Positions 1 to 7,555 of a stretch of DNA of 13,907 bases are shown one piece after another (the first letter of the stretch is position 1; the number at the start of each line of letters is the position of its first letter). Source of the stretch: Planctomycetota bacterium (GTDB lineage Bacteria; Planctomycetota; UBA11346). The stretch spans positions 1 through 13,907 of the forward strand of contig JACDGQ010000034.1 of NCBI GenBank assembly GCA_013821615.1. The letters run 5' to 3'. The notes below the pieces were generated by a model that was given only the letters and a program-made list of their open reading frames with translations, was not told the origin of the DNA and did not search any database. The position numbers and the translations under genes were made by a program.

Positions 1-12
1 GTCGGGGGCCAC

Positions 13-25
13 ACCCCCAGGGGGT
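13..25. terminator. Short GC palindrome downstream of the DUF4038 fragment
   Basis: The sequence ACCCCCAGGGGGT is a perfect 13-bp palindrome centred on position 19, and GGGGG at 4-8 offers an alternative pairing with CCCCC at 14-18. It lies 17-29 bases beyond the stop codon of the minus-strand DUF4038-type fragment, where a terminator hairpin would be expected. No T-run follows on either strand and the organism is GC-rich, so this may be chance. Nothing else is recognisable in positions 1-41. Confidence 0.25.
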
Positions 26-41
26 CCGGCCTCCCGATTGT

Positions 42-365
42 TCATGGCCACACCGCCGAGCCAGGCGGGGGGAAGCCACACGCATCGTCGTCCAGCGCCA
101 GCACCCAATCGTTGCCCCGCCCGCTGGACGGTGGGGCAAACGTCTGGGTCCCCGTGGTGGGCGCCGTGCCGATCCGCGTGGCCGCGCCAGTACGCGGATC
201 GTACCACCAGGCCGTAACCGTCTGACCAGAGAGCAGGGGCATGTTCACGGTGATGGGCGCGCCGGTGGCGCTGTAGATCAAGGCGTAGGCCCCGTCCTCG
301 GCGCGGGTAGCCCGCATGTGGTCGGCTCCGCGGCCCTGGCCAGCGGCGATCAGCGCCTGGTCGAT
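42..365 (-). pseudogene. C-terminal remnant of a DUF4038 (GH140-like) protein: putative collagen-binding domain
   Basis: The minus strand encodes about 90-105 residues matching, from memory, the C-terminal 'putative collagen-binding domain' found after the DUF4038 barrel in GH140-like secreted glycosidases. Visible hallmarks are GAYALIYSATGAPITVNM, an AWWYDPRTGAATRIG block, and a final NDWVLALDDDA...GFPPPG motif, ending at TGA (complement of 42-44). Third codon positions are strongly G/C. An ATG lies at the complement of 315-317 (91 aa), but the similarity seems to begin slightly upstream (LIAAGQGRGADH, to about 365). The DUF4038 catalytic domain, several hundred residues, is absent: the frame runs on only into the antisense of the plus-strand gene. 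I read it as a gene that lost its 5' end at a head-to-head joint. A stand-alone small protein is possible but less likely. Confidence 0.7.
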
Positions 366-3218
366 GATCTCGGCCGCGACGGCATCCGCATGGTGGGCTT
401 CCGCCTTGAGCCGTCCGGCGCCGACCCCCTGCCGCGCGAACCGGGCGCGGAGGACGTCGGGCGCGAGGACGTCGCGATCTTCGCCATCCGCACGCAGCCC
501 GGCGCGGGCGGACCCTGGCTGCTCGATCCGCGCACCTTCCGCTTCAGCGCAGTGGCGGGCCCGCAATGCCGCATCTTCCGCAGCCTGCTGGTCGGCAAGT
601 CGTTGTCCCTGGGCGATGGCGCGCTCGACGTGTTCCGCTTCGACTTCGCTGTGGACCAGGGGCAGGTCGGCAGTGCCGGCAGCGCGCGGCTGACCAGCGA
701 CGGCGGCAACGCGCTGCCCGTCGCCGTCGGCGGCGGCACGGTGGCGTGGCTGCACCTGGGCGACGGCGCGCGCCATCAGCTGATGGCCATGGATGCCGAT
801 GGCCGGGCGCCGCACGCGCTGCTACCGGGCCAGGCGTACGAGGTGCGCAGCCTGCGCGCGGACAGCAGCGGCGTGGTCTTCGCGGCCGATCCGGTCGGCA
901 GCTTCCAGCTCTTCCACTGCGGCCTGGACGGGGCTGCGCCCATCGCTTGGAAGGAGGATGCCCAGGGCGCCGTCGCGGCTGGCCCGCAGACCGGCATCGC
1001 CTTCGCCACGGTCGATGGCCACCTGCGACCCCGCCTGATCGAGATCCCACCGCACCTGGAGCTGAAGGACGTGGCCGCCCTGGTGGAGGCGCGCAATCCA
1101 GCGGTGCTGCGCCGCCGCGCCCTGCTCGCCGCGGCGCTCATCGAGGCGCGGCAGCTGCGCCTGGCGAACCTGCCGACGCTCAATCTGGGCGCCTTCTACA
1201 CGCCCGCGGTGGGGATCTTCACCAATCCCACCACCTTCTCCGGCGACTACCTCGCCCAGAACGTGCTGCGCGGGGTGCTCGGGGTCACGCAACCGCTCTT
1301 CGAGTGGGATCGCAACCACGCGCTGAGCGAAGCGGGGGTGGTGCGCGCGAGCATCGCCCGCGACGCGCTGGCCGAAGAGGTCAACCGCCAGCAGGCGGAC
1401 GCGGCGCTGGCCTTCGTCGCATGGCAGGCGTACCGGCAGCGCCTGGACCACGACCGCGAGCTCGCGGCGCTGGCGGAACGCGCGGCCGGCGTGCTCGACC
1501 AGCAACGCAAGGCCGGCCGTTCTGGCCTGGAGCAGGACCTGGTCCTGGAGCAGGAGCGCGTCAAGCGCCGGGGCGATGTGGCCAGCGATGAGCGCTGGCA
1601 GCGGATCCTGCTCGAGCGCCTCCTCGGTCTATGCGGGCTCGCCGCGGGCACCCCCACCGAGCCGGGCGCGCCGGCGTCCTGGGAATTGCCGGTCGATGAA
1701 TACCCCGACCTGCTGCGGGTCGCGCTGCTCAACCATCCGGCCATGAGCGCCGCGCACGCGGCGCTGCGCGAGGCGTTCTTCTCGTCCCAGGCCGGCTCGC
1801 GCTATCGGCCCACGGTCGCGGTCAGCGCCGGCTACGCCTACTCGGCGCGCAACGGCAGCGACCCGGTCGACGACTTCACCAGCCTGGGCCTGACCGGCAA
1901 TCTGCCGCTCGGGTGGTTCAAGGACCGCGATCTCGACCGCGCCTACCAGGAGCGCCTCCAGGAGGCCCTGCGCGCTGGCGAGGAGGCTGCGGCCCTGGTC
2001 ATCCGCCATGATCTCGCCGAGGCCTGGGCCGCCTATCACCAGGCGCGCGGCGAGCTGGAGGCGGGACGCGCGGGCCTGCGCGCGGCGCGCGAGACGCTGC
2101 GCGTGGCGCACCTGCGCGCCGAACGTGCCCAGGGCGGTGGTGACGCTCCGCTCACCGCGACCGGCCTGATCGAGATCGAGCGCACGGCGCTGCTGGCGGA
2201 ACGCGCGCAGGCGGACACCTGGCAGCTGGTCGCCGAGCGCTACATCCGCATCAGCCAGGCCCAGGGGCTCGCCGCCATGCTCGCGCAGGGCATGAGCGAA
2301 CCAGCTGCGCCCGCGGCCGCTGCCCCAGGCGCCGGCGTGACACCGCCCGGCGGTGATGCCGTGGTCCTCGCCGCAGGGACCACCGCACCGGCGTCGACGT
2401 GGGCCTGGCACCGCGACGTGATCCTCGCGGACCATGGGGCGGCGGCGCTCGCCACCGCCACGTCCGCGCGCATCGACCGCATCTACCTCTACATCGGCGC
2501 CGCGGGCACCGTCCTCGAGGGCGAGTCCGCGTCCGCCATCGAGGCGTTCATCGCGAGCGCCGGCAATTCCGGAGTGGCGGTGTGGGCGCTGCTCGGCGAA
2601 CCGGAGTGGCTGCAGGGCGCCGATGGCCTCGCCCCCGCATGCCGGCGCCTGGCCGCCTTCCAGGAGCACGCCGCGCACCGCTTCCAGGGTCTGAAACTGG
2701 ATTTGGAGCCGCAGGCGGACCCGGGTTGGGCCGCTGGTGGTGAGCGCCGCCTGGCGCTCACCAACCGCTATCTCGAACTGCTGCGCGCGGCGCGCACGGA
2801 ACAGCCGGCGGCGCTGTGGGTGGACTGCCCGGCGCAATTCTTCCGCGTCGAGCAGCGCGAGCTGCTGACGGCCATCGCCGCCACCACGGATGGCGCCACC
2901 GCGCTGTGCTACAGCGCGGATCCGGAGCGCGTCGTCGCGCTCGCCAGGGAAGCGCTCGCCGCCTGGCCCAAGGAGCTCGAGTTCGGCATCGAGCTGGGCT
3001 CCGGCTCGCCCGCGGACGAGACGCTGCGCGGGCTCGCGCCGACACGGCTCGACACGCTGCGCCAGAGCCTGGCCGCGCTGGCGGGCGGAGCGGCACCCAC
3101 CCACCGCACCGCCCTGCACGATCTCACCGCCGTGATGCCCGCACCGCCATCGCCCGCCCAGCCCGCATCACCGTCCCAGCCCGCATCGCCGCCGCACCTC
3201 CCGGGGAATCAGCCATGA
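318..3218 (+). CDS. Outer-membrane-factor (TolC-like) fusion: beta-propeller-like N-part, TolC domain, TIM-barrel glycosidase-like C-domain; 5' end probably missing
   Basis: Read from a GTG at 318 this is 966 residues, but the start is doubtful: no signal peptide is visible, no ribosome site is convincing, and the first ~15 codons overlap the minus-strand DUF4038 fragment. Residues ~20-240 look like TolB/PD40-type propeller blades (LTSDGGNALPVAVGGGTVAW, then HQLMAMDADG). Residues ~248-655 are a TolC/OEP-type outer-membrane factor with two repeats (NPAVLRRRALLAAALIEA... with LGVTQPLFEWDR; then NHPAMSAAHAALREAF... with LTGNLPLG), long helices and a normal family length for this part. After an Ala/Pro/Gly-rich linker (~656-695), residues ~696-935 show alternating strands and helices of a TIM barrel. 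RIDRIYLYI resembles an early strand and FQGLKLDLEPQ resembles the DxE-bearing strand of GH18-like barrels, making D795 and E797 candidate catalytic residues (inference). A Pro/Ser/Ala-rich tail follows. The stop overlaps the next gene's ATG (ATGA). Likely role: outer-membrane channel of an export complex, with an attached carbohydrate-processing domain. Confidence 0.8.
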   Translation: MVGSAALASGDQRLVDDLGRDGIRMVGFRLEPSGADPLPREPGAEDVGREDVAIFAIRTQPGAGGPWLLDPRTFRFSAVAGPQCRIFRSLLVGKSLSLGDGALDVFRFDFAVDQGQVGSAGSARLTSDGGNALPVAVGGGTVAWLHLGDGARHQLMAMDADGRAPHALLPGQAYEVRSLRADSSGVVFAADPVGSFQLFHCGLDGAAPIAWKEDAQGAVAAGPQTGIAFATVDGHLRPRLIEIPPHLELKDVAALVEARNPAVLRRRALLAAALIEARQLRLANLPTLNLGAFYTPAVGIFTNPTTFSGDYLAQNVLRGVLGVTQPLFEWDRNHALSEAGVVRASIARDALAEEVNRQQADAALAFVAWQAYRQRLDHDRELAALAERAAGVLDQQRKAGRSGLEQDLVLEQERVKRRGDVASDERWQRILLERLLGLCGLAAGTPTEPGAPASWELPVDEYPDLLRVALLNHPAMSAAHAALREAFFSSQAGSRYRPTVAVSAGYAYSARNGSDPVDDFTSLGLTGNLPLGWFKDRDLDRAYQERLQEALRAGEEAAALVIRHDLAEAWAAYHQARGELEAGRAGLRAARETLRVAHLRAERAQGGGDAPLTATGLIEIERTALLAERAQADTWQLVAERYIRISQAQGLAAMLAQGMSEPAAPAAAAPGAGVTPPGGDAVVLAAGTTAPASTWAWHRDVILADHGAAALATATSARIDRIYLYIGAAGTVLEGESASAIEAFIASAGNSGVAVWALLGEPEWLQGADGLAPACRRLAAFQEHAAHRFQGLKLDLEPQADPGWAAGGERRLALTNRYLELLRAARTEQPAALWVDCPAQFFRVEQRELLTAIAATTDGATALCYSADPERVVALAREALAAWPKELEFGIELGSGSPADETLRGLAPTRLDTLRQSLAALAGGAAPTHRTALHDLTAVMPAPPSPAQPASPSQPASPPHLPGNQP
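3157..3192 (+). repeat. Two tandem 18-bp units encoding the Pro/Ser/Ala tail
   Basis: Two adjacent 18-bp units, each starting CCCAGCCCGCATC, differ at only two positions and encode QPASPS then QPASPP at the C-terminus of the TolC fusion protein. They give a short disordered tail just before the stop. Slippage would change copy number in frame. Confidence 0.75.
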
Positions 3219-4510
3219 AGCTCACCTTCGCTCCCAACGCCAGGCAGCAGGCGCCGGTTTCCCCCGAACAGACGGCGATGAAGGCGGCGCGCCCGCACCC
3301 GCTGCCGATGGGCAGGATCCTGCTCGGCGCCCTCGCCCTGGCGATCGTCGCGGCGCTGGCGTGGTGGCTCTACGATCGCGAGAACATCTACAGCTACGGC
3401 GTGGTCGCCACCGGCGTCGAGGTGTTCCACGCCCCGGTCCGCTCGCGCGTGGTGAGCGTGCACGCCGAGCCCGGCGACCGCGTGGCGGCCGACACCGTGC
3501 TGTGCGTGCTGGTCTCCGACGACGCGCAGACCGAGCTGAAGGAGGCGCAGGAGAACCTGGTGCAGCAGCGCGGCATCCTCGAGACCATGGTCGAGCAGAA
3601 GCAGGCCGCCTTCGACGACCCGGCGGTCGAGATGCGCGATCTCGAGGGCGCGCGCAGCCGCCTGAACGAACTCCTGCGGCACGCCGAGGGCACCACCCGC
3701 GAGCGCGAGACCACCGCGGCCCGGCAGAAGCAGGAGATCGAGCGCCTGGCCAGGCAGGTCGCGTTCCGCGATGGCCTGGTCGAGGAGCGCGGCAAGCGCC
3801 TCGCCGCGGTACAGGCGCTGCTGGCGCAGGGCGCGGCGCTGCCCGCCGAGGAGGAGGAGGCGCAGAAAGCCGAACGCCTGTCCCGCTACGAGCGCGATGA
3901 CGCCAAGGCCCAGCTCGCCGGCGCGCTCGCAGCTCAGGAGGCGGAGAACGCCCGCCAGTCTCGTGAGGAGGATGCGGACAAGGCCGCTGTCGAGGTCGGC
4001 AAGGGCTACGTGGACACCTTGACCAAGCTGTACGCGCAAGCGCGCGTCGAGCTGCAGCGCATCCGCGAGCGCGGCCTGGACAACATCCGCTCGCGCATCG
4101 CCGGGCTGGATGCGCGGGTCGCCAACCTGCGCAAGCTCGCCGGACCGACCGAGGTCCGGGCGCTCGCCGACGGCGTGGTCACCGAGGTCTTCGTCACCGA
4201 TGGCAGCAACGTCCCCAAGGACGCTGAACTGATGTCGGTGTCGGGCACCGGCAAGCTGTGGATCAACGCCTTCGTCCCGCCCGAGCGCGCCCGCGACCTG
4301 CACCTCAAGGCCCAGGTCACGGTCTACCCGACCACCGGCGTGCACGGCATCCCGGGTCGCATCACGGCCGGCGGCGGCATCCAGTACAAGGTGCATCCGT
4401 CGCTGCGCGACCGCATCACCGATCCCAGCGCCGTCTATGTGCGCATCGACCTGGACGTCCCCAAGCCGGACCTGATCCCGGGCAACGTGGTGCGGGTGGT
4501 GATCCGCTGA
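3215..4510 (+). CDS. HlyD-family periplasmic adaptor (membrane fusion protein)
   Basis: This 431-residue protein has a short cytoplasmic N-terminus and one membrane segment at ~33-53 (ILLGALALAIVAALAWWLY). The first lipoyl half-motif is at ~68-100 (VFHAPVRSRVVSVHAEPGD, with DRVAADTVLCVLV). A very long helical hairpin follows at ~103-308, rich in Glu, Arg, Gln and Ala. The second lipoyl half is at ~311-345 (VRALADGVVTEVFVTDGSNV), then a beta-barrel domain at ~346-431 (LWINAFVPPERARDL, ending IPGNVVRVVIR). This is the standard HlyD/AcrA-type order and length. The protein should be anchored in the inner membrane and bridge the periplasm to an outer-membrane factor through the hairpin tip. The preceding gene encodes such a factor and its stop overlaps this ATG as ATGA, so translation is probably coupled; a GGGGA lies upstream. 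No ABC, RND or MFS pump or glycan synthase is in view, so the inner-membrane partner is unknown. Polysaccharide export is an inference from the TIM-barrel domain of the partner. Confidence 0.9.
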   Translation: MKLTFAPNARQQAPVSPEQTAMKAARPHPLPMGRILLGALALAIVAALAWWLYDRENIYSYGVVATGVEVFHAPVRSRVVSVHAEPGDRVAADTVLCVLVSDDAQTELKEAQENLVQQRGILETMVEQKQAAFDDPAVEMRDLEGARSRLNELLRHAEGTTRERETTAARQKQEIERLARQVAFRDGLVEERGKRLAAVQALLAQGAALPAEEEEAQKAERLSRYERDDAKAQLAGALAAQEAENARQSREEDADKAAVEVGKGYVDTLTKLYAQARVELQRIRERGLDNIRSRIAGLDARVANLRKLAGPTEVRALADGVVTEVFVTDGSNVPKDAELMSVSGTGKLWINAFVPPERARDLHLKAQVTVYPTTGVHGIPGRITAGGGIQYKVHPSLRDRITDPSAVYVRIDLDVPKPDLIPGNVVRVVIR

Positions 4511-4521
4511 GGCCGTTCAGC
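4506..4521. terminator. Small inverted repeat spanning both convergent stop codons
   Basis: GCTGA (4506-4510) and TCAGC (4517-4521) form a perfect 5-bp inverted repeat with a 6-base loop. It contains the TGA of the HlyD gene and the TGA of the convergent kinase, whose ends are only 6 bases apart. It is short and has no T-run, so a bidirectional terminator is only a possibility. No longer hairpin is evident at this junction. Confidence 0.25.
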
Positions 4522-5647
4522 CCGCGTGGCGCAGACCGATGCCGGACAGCAGCCGGCGCATGAGCATCCCCCACGCCGTGACCCTGGTCGCGGTGGTGCG
4601 GCGGACGCGCCGGACTGCGGTGTGGAGCGGCACGCCCTCCTGGATCTCACGCAGCGCCTCCGCCAGTTCGCCAGGTTCCTGGTAGCGGTCCTGCGGGCGG
4701 CGCGCCAGGCATTTGGCGACCACCGCCGAGATGCGCGGCGAGACCCAGGGTGCGGTCAGGCTCAGCGGCGGAGCGTCGAGGCGGATGGTGTTGATGATGA
4801 TCTCGAGCGGGGTGCCGCCGCTGAAGGGGCTGCGGCCCGAGAACAGGTGGTGCAGGGTCGCGCCCAGGCTGAAGATGTCGCTGCGGATGTCGGTCTCGCT
4901 CGCGCCGCTGGCCTGCTCGGGCGAGACGTAGCCGGGGCTGCCCACGCGCATGCCCGGCATGGTGAGCTGGTCGTCCGGTGCCGTGCTCTTGGCCAGACCG
5001 AGGTCGCCGAGCTTCGCGGTGCCGTCGGCGGCCAGCAGGACGTTCGAGGGCTTCACGTCGCGGTGCACCAGGCCGTGGGCGTGCACCGCCTCCAGACCGC
5101 GCACGCAATCCCTGGCGATGCGCAGCGCGTGGGACTCGTCGAGGCGGCCCTGCGCCCGTTCGACCAGGCCCTCGAGGTCGCCGCCGGGCATGTACTCGAG
5201 CACCATGTAGGCCTTGCCATGGGTCTGTCCGGTCCCGTAGCAGGCGATGACGTTGGGGTGGTCGACCGCAGACGCCGCGCGCGCCTCGCGCTGGAAGCGC
5301 TCGAGGAACAAACCATCACCCGGGCGGCGGGGCGCGACCACCTTGATCGCCACCGGCTTGCGCGAGACCAGGTCGATGGCCTTGAAGACCTCGGACATGC
5401 CCCCGCTGCCGAGCTTGCCCTGCAGTTCATAGCCGTCTATTGCATGATCGATGGAGTGCTTGCGCACCGCCGTGCGAAGTGCACGGACCGCCTGGACATC
5501 CAGGATGCCATCCTGGACCAGGGCGACGGCGGCCGAGCGCCGTCCGCGTGTGCGCGTCACCTGCGCGATCTGGGCATGGGTCAGCAGACCGCGCTTTTCA
5601 GCGAGAATCATCAGGGCGGCGTCGGCATCTGCGCAGATCTCTAGCAT
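4517..5647 (-). CDS. Hanks-type serine/threonine protein kinase, soluble, with N-terminal helical domain
   Basis: From the ATG at 5647 the protein has 376 residues. A GTG 18 bases upstream is also in frame, but a perfect GGAGG 8 bases before the ATG decides the start. Residues ~1-68 form a helical region (AEKRGLLTHAQIAQV and LVQDGILDVQAVRAL) of the kind I associate with planctomycete kinases; its function is unknown to me. The kinase domain spans ~72-338: glycine loop GKLGSGGMSEVF (78-88), VAIK with K102, HRDVKPSN (195-202) with catalytic D197, a DLG in place of DFG (215-217), SPE in place of APE (242-244), then DIRSDIFSLG. The key Lys, Asp and metal-binding Asp are present, so activity is expected. 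No membrane segment is seen and the C-terminal ~38 residues are basic. It lies 42 bases downstream of another kinase on the same strand, probably one operon. Substrates are unknown. Confidence 0.93.
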   Translation of the reverse strand: MLEICADADAALMILAEKRGLLTHAQIAQVTRTRGRRSAAVALVQDGILDVQAVRALRTAVRKHSIDHAIDGYELQGKLGSGGMSEVFKAIDLVSRKPVAIKVVAPRRPGDGLFLERFQREARAASAVDHPNVIACYGTGQTHGKAYMVLEYMPGGDLEGLVERAQGRLDESHALRIARDCVRGLEAVHAHGLVHRDVKPSNVLLAADGTAKLGDLGLAKSTAPDDQLTMPGMRVGSPGYVSPEQASGASETDIRSDIFSLGATLHHLFSGRSPFSGGTPLEIIINTIRLDAPPLSLTAPWVSPRISAVVAKCLARRPQDRYQEPGELAEALREIQEGVPLHTAVRRVRRTTATRVTAWGMLMRRLLSGIGLRHAG

Positions 5648-5655
5648 GGTCAGCT

Positions 5656-5660
5656 CCTCC
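5656..5660 (-). promoter_or_regulatory. Shine-Dalgarno site fixing the start of the downstream kinase
   Basis: On the minus strand GGAGG is followed by an 8-base spacer and the ATG at 5647. The site sits within the 42-base gap between the two kinase genes and favours this ATG over the in-frame GTG at 5665. Confidence 0.75.
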
Positions 5661-5689
5661 GGCACCGTGCCGGCTTCAAGACCAAGCGC

Positions 5690-7426
5690 TCACCGTGCCT
5701 GAACGCGGATCATGGTGTGCTGCCAGCCGGCGTAGCGGGCCTGGATCTCCTCCGCGCTCCATGCCCGGCCGCCCAGGATGAGCCGCTCGACGCTGCCGGC
5801 CCAGGGGAAGCCACCGCGATGGTCGTTGCCGACGCACAGCGGAAAGTCCGGGTTCCAGGTGCTCAGGTCGCCGGGGACGTCGCATTCCATGCGCAGCGTG
5901 CCGTCGACGAACAGCGCATGATGGGTGCCCGCGCGGACGAAGACCAGGTGGTGCCAGGCCGCGTCCAGCACGCCATCGTCGCTGATCAGGTTGGGCCTGG
6001 TGCCATCGGGGTTGGTGGCGCTGGTGCGCACCCGCACCTCGATGCGCGAGCCGGACTGGCCGATCATCAGGTCGGCGGCCCGCGGCGTCAACCCGATGGA
6101 GAAGATCCGCGCCGGTCCCTCCTGGCTGAGGTTGCCCGGGCGCAGCGCCAGCTCGACGGAGAAATCGCCCGTGCTGGCCAGCAGTCCGGTGAGGGCGGGC
6201 GCCGCCTCGCCGTCCAGCCAGCCCTCCTCGGCGAGATGGATCACCTGCCCCGCCTGGGTGTAGCTGACCGCGCCGTTCTCATGGAAGTGGACCAGGCCGT
6301 CGCCGACCCAGGGCAACCGGTAGCCGCCTGCGAGAGCGCTCGCCGCAGGACCGCCAGCGCTGGCGGGAAGGCCAAAGGCGGGCACCGTGCTCCCGGTTGC
6401 GGCCGGCGCAGAGCGCAGCGAGAACACGGCGAGCGCCATGACCACCACCGCCATCCCCGCCCAGATCAAGAGCCTGCTGGTTGACGCGCGGGGGTGGGTG
6501 GGGAGCGCCTCCTTGCGCGGCGTGGCGGGCAACGGCACCAGCGGGGGAGTGGGCTCCTTGCCCTCGAGCGCAGCGAGCAGGGCCTGAGGATCCTGGAAGC
6601 GGTGCTCACGGTCCGGCTGCATCATCCGCGCGATGATGGCGATGAGGTCGTCCGAGATCCCCGCATTGAACGCGTGGATCGGTGGCGATCCCCCGGAGAT
6701 CACCCGCTGCATGGCGGAGTATCCGTTGACGTCGCGGAAGGGTGAGACGCCCGTCGCCCAGTAGTACATGGTCACGCCCAGGGAATAGATGTCCCCGCGG
6801 ATGTCAGGGGCGGACACGCCGGTGATCGACTCGGGGGGCATGTACGCCGGAGTGCCGACCTCGGTGCGGCTCGGCTCCTTGCCGTCGACCTCGCGGAAGC
6901 AGGCCAGGCCGAAGTCGCCGAGCTTGGCGTTGCCGGCGGCATCGAGCAGGATGTTCGAGGGCTTGATGTCGCGGTGCACCAGACCGATGCGGTGGATCGC
7001 CGCCAGGCCCTTGGCGCACGCTCTGGCGAACGTCCGGATCTCCGCTTCCGCGCAGGGCTGCCCGCGCTGCTGCACCATGCGCGCGGTATCGCCTCCGGCC
7101 ATCAGCTCCAAAGCCAGGAAGAGCTTGCGGCCGTCTTCGCCGAAGCTGTAGCAGGTGACGACGTTGGCATCGCGCAGCGAGGCCATCGCCATGGCCTCGC
7201 GCGTGACCTGTTCGAGGTGGTGGCGCAACTGGTGGTCGTCGAGATCCACGACCTTGAGCGCGACCACCCGTTCGGTCACCTCGTGGACGGCGCGGTAGAC
7301 CTCTCCCATGCCGCCCCGCCCGAGGCGCTCGAGGAGCCGATAGGCGCCAATGCGTTCAGCAGGCAGGATCTCGAAATCGGTCAGGGCACCACCCAGGGGG
7401 GCGGTGCCACGCGTCACATCAGACAT
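5690..7426 (-). CDS. Membrane-anchored Hanks-type serine/threonine kinase with extracytoplasmic LamG-like domain
   Basis: I take the ATG at 7426, giving 578 residues. The frame stays open upstream, but that stretch does not resemble protein. The kinase domain covers ~26-290: glycine loop GRGGMGEVY (36-44), ALK with K58, HRDIKPSN (151-158) with catalytic D153, canonical DFG (171-173), PPE in place of APE (198-200), then DIRGDIYSLG. A Pro-rich juxtamembrane linker (~291-317) leads to one membrane segment (~319-337, LLIWAGMAVVVMALAVFSL). The outer part (~365-575) is a concanavalin A/LamG-like beta-sandwich: STGDFSVELALRPG, DAAWHHLVFVRAGTHHALFVDG, and the closing SVERLILGGRAWSAEEIQARYAG. Kinase inside and LamG outside makes a receptor-like sensor whose ligand might be a glycan or protein; this is inferred from fold only. 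No strong ribosome site is seen. The next kinase starts 42 bases after its stop. Confidence 0.93.
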   Translation of the reverse strand: MSDVTRGTAPLGGALTDFEILPAERIGAYRLLERLGRGGMGEVYRAVHEVTERVVALKVVDLDDHQLRHHLEQVTREAMAMASLRDANVVTCYSFGEDGRKLFLALELMAGGDTARMVQQRGQPCAEAEIRTFARACAKGLAAIHRIGLVHRDIKPSNILLDAAGNAKLGDFGLACFREVDGKEPSRTEVGTPAYMPPESITGVSAPDIRGDIYSLGVTMYYWATGVSPFRDVNGYSAMQRVISGGSPPIHAFNAGISDDLIAIIARMMQPDREHRFQDPQALLAALEGKEPTPPLVPLPATPRKEALPTHPRASTSRLLIWAGMAVVVMALAVFSLRSAPAATGSTVPAFGLPASAGGPAASALAGGYRLPWVGDGLVHFHENGAVSYTQAGQVIHLAEEGWLDGEAAPALTGLLASTGDFSVELALRPGNLSQEGPARIFSIGLTPRAADLMIGQSGSRIEVRVRTSATNPDGTRPNLISDDGVLDAAWHHLVFVRAGTHHALFVDGTLRMECDVPGDLSTWNPDFPLCVGNDHRGGFPWAGSVERLILGGRAWSAEEIQARYAGWQHTMIRVQAR

Positions 7427-7555
7427 GGCCGGCTCAGAGCACTTGCCGGGCCAAGGGGATTGCGGCGTCGCACAGCGCCCTCCCGGCGAGGACCCCCTTG
7501 GTACGGCGCCTTGGCACGGGCACCGCTCTTGACCATCGTCCCCTGGAGCACCGCC
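7427..7555. promoter_or_regulatory. Divergent intergenic region with nested inverted repeats
   Basis: These 129 bases separate the kinase operon (minus) from the DUF3309-like gene (plus), so promoters in both directions are expected. No clear -35/-10 pair is visible. CCAAGGGG (7451-7458) pairs perfectly with CCCCTTGG (7494-7501). GCCGGG (7445-7450) can alternatively pair with CCCGGC (7482-7487). These could be an operator or leader structure, but GC-rich sequence produces such repeats readily. Confidence 0.35.

Noticed and set aside
366..815. Upstream extension of the minus-strand DUF4038 fragment to a 257-aa protein
   Set aside because: The first ~150 residues are antisense to the TolC-fusion gene and show no family similarity.
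2816..3214. Earlier in-frame start for the HlyD adaptor giving 564 residues
   Set aside because: The extra N-terminus overlaps the TIM-barrel region out of frame and is Arg/Ala-rich. The ATG at 3215 gives a proper N-terminal membrane segment and an ATGA coupling.
1629..4396. Long minus-strand frames (496 and 395 codons) opposite the TolC fusion and HlyD genes
   Set aside because: They mirror well-supported plus-strand domains and contain only repetitive Arg, Ala, Leu and Gly composition.
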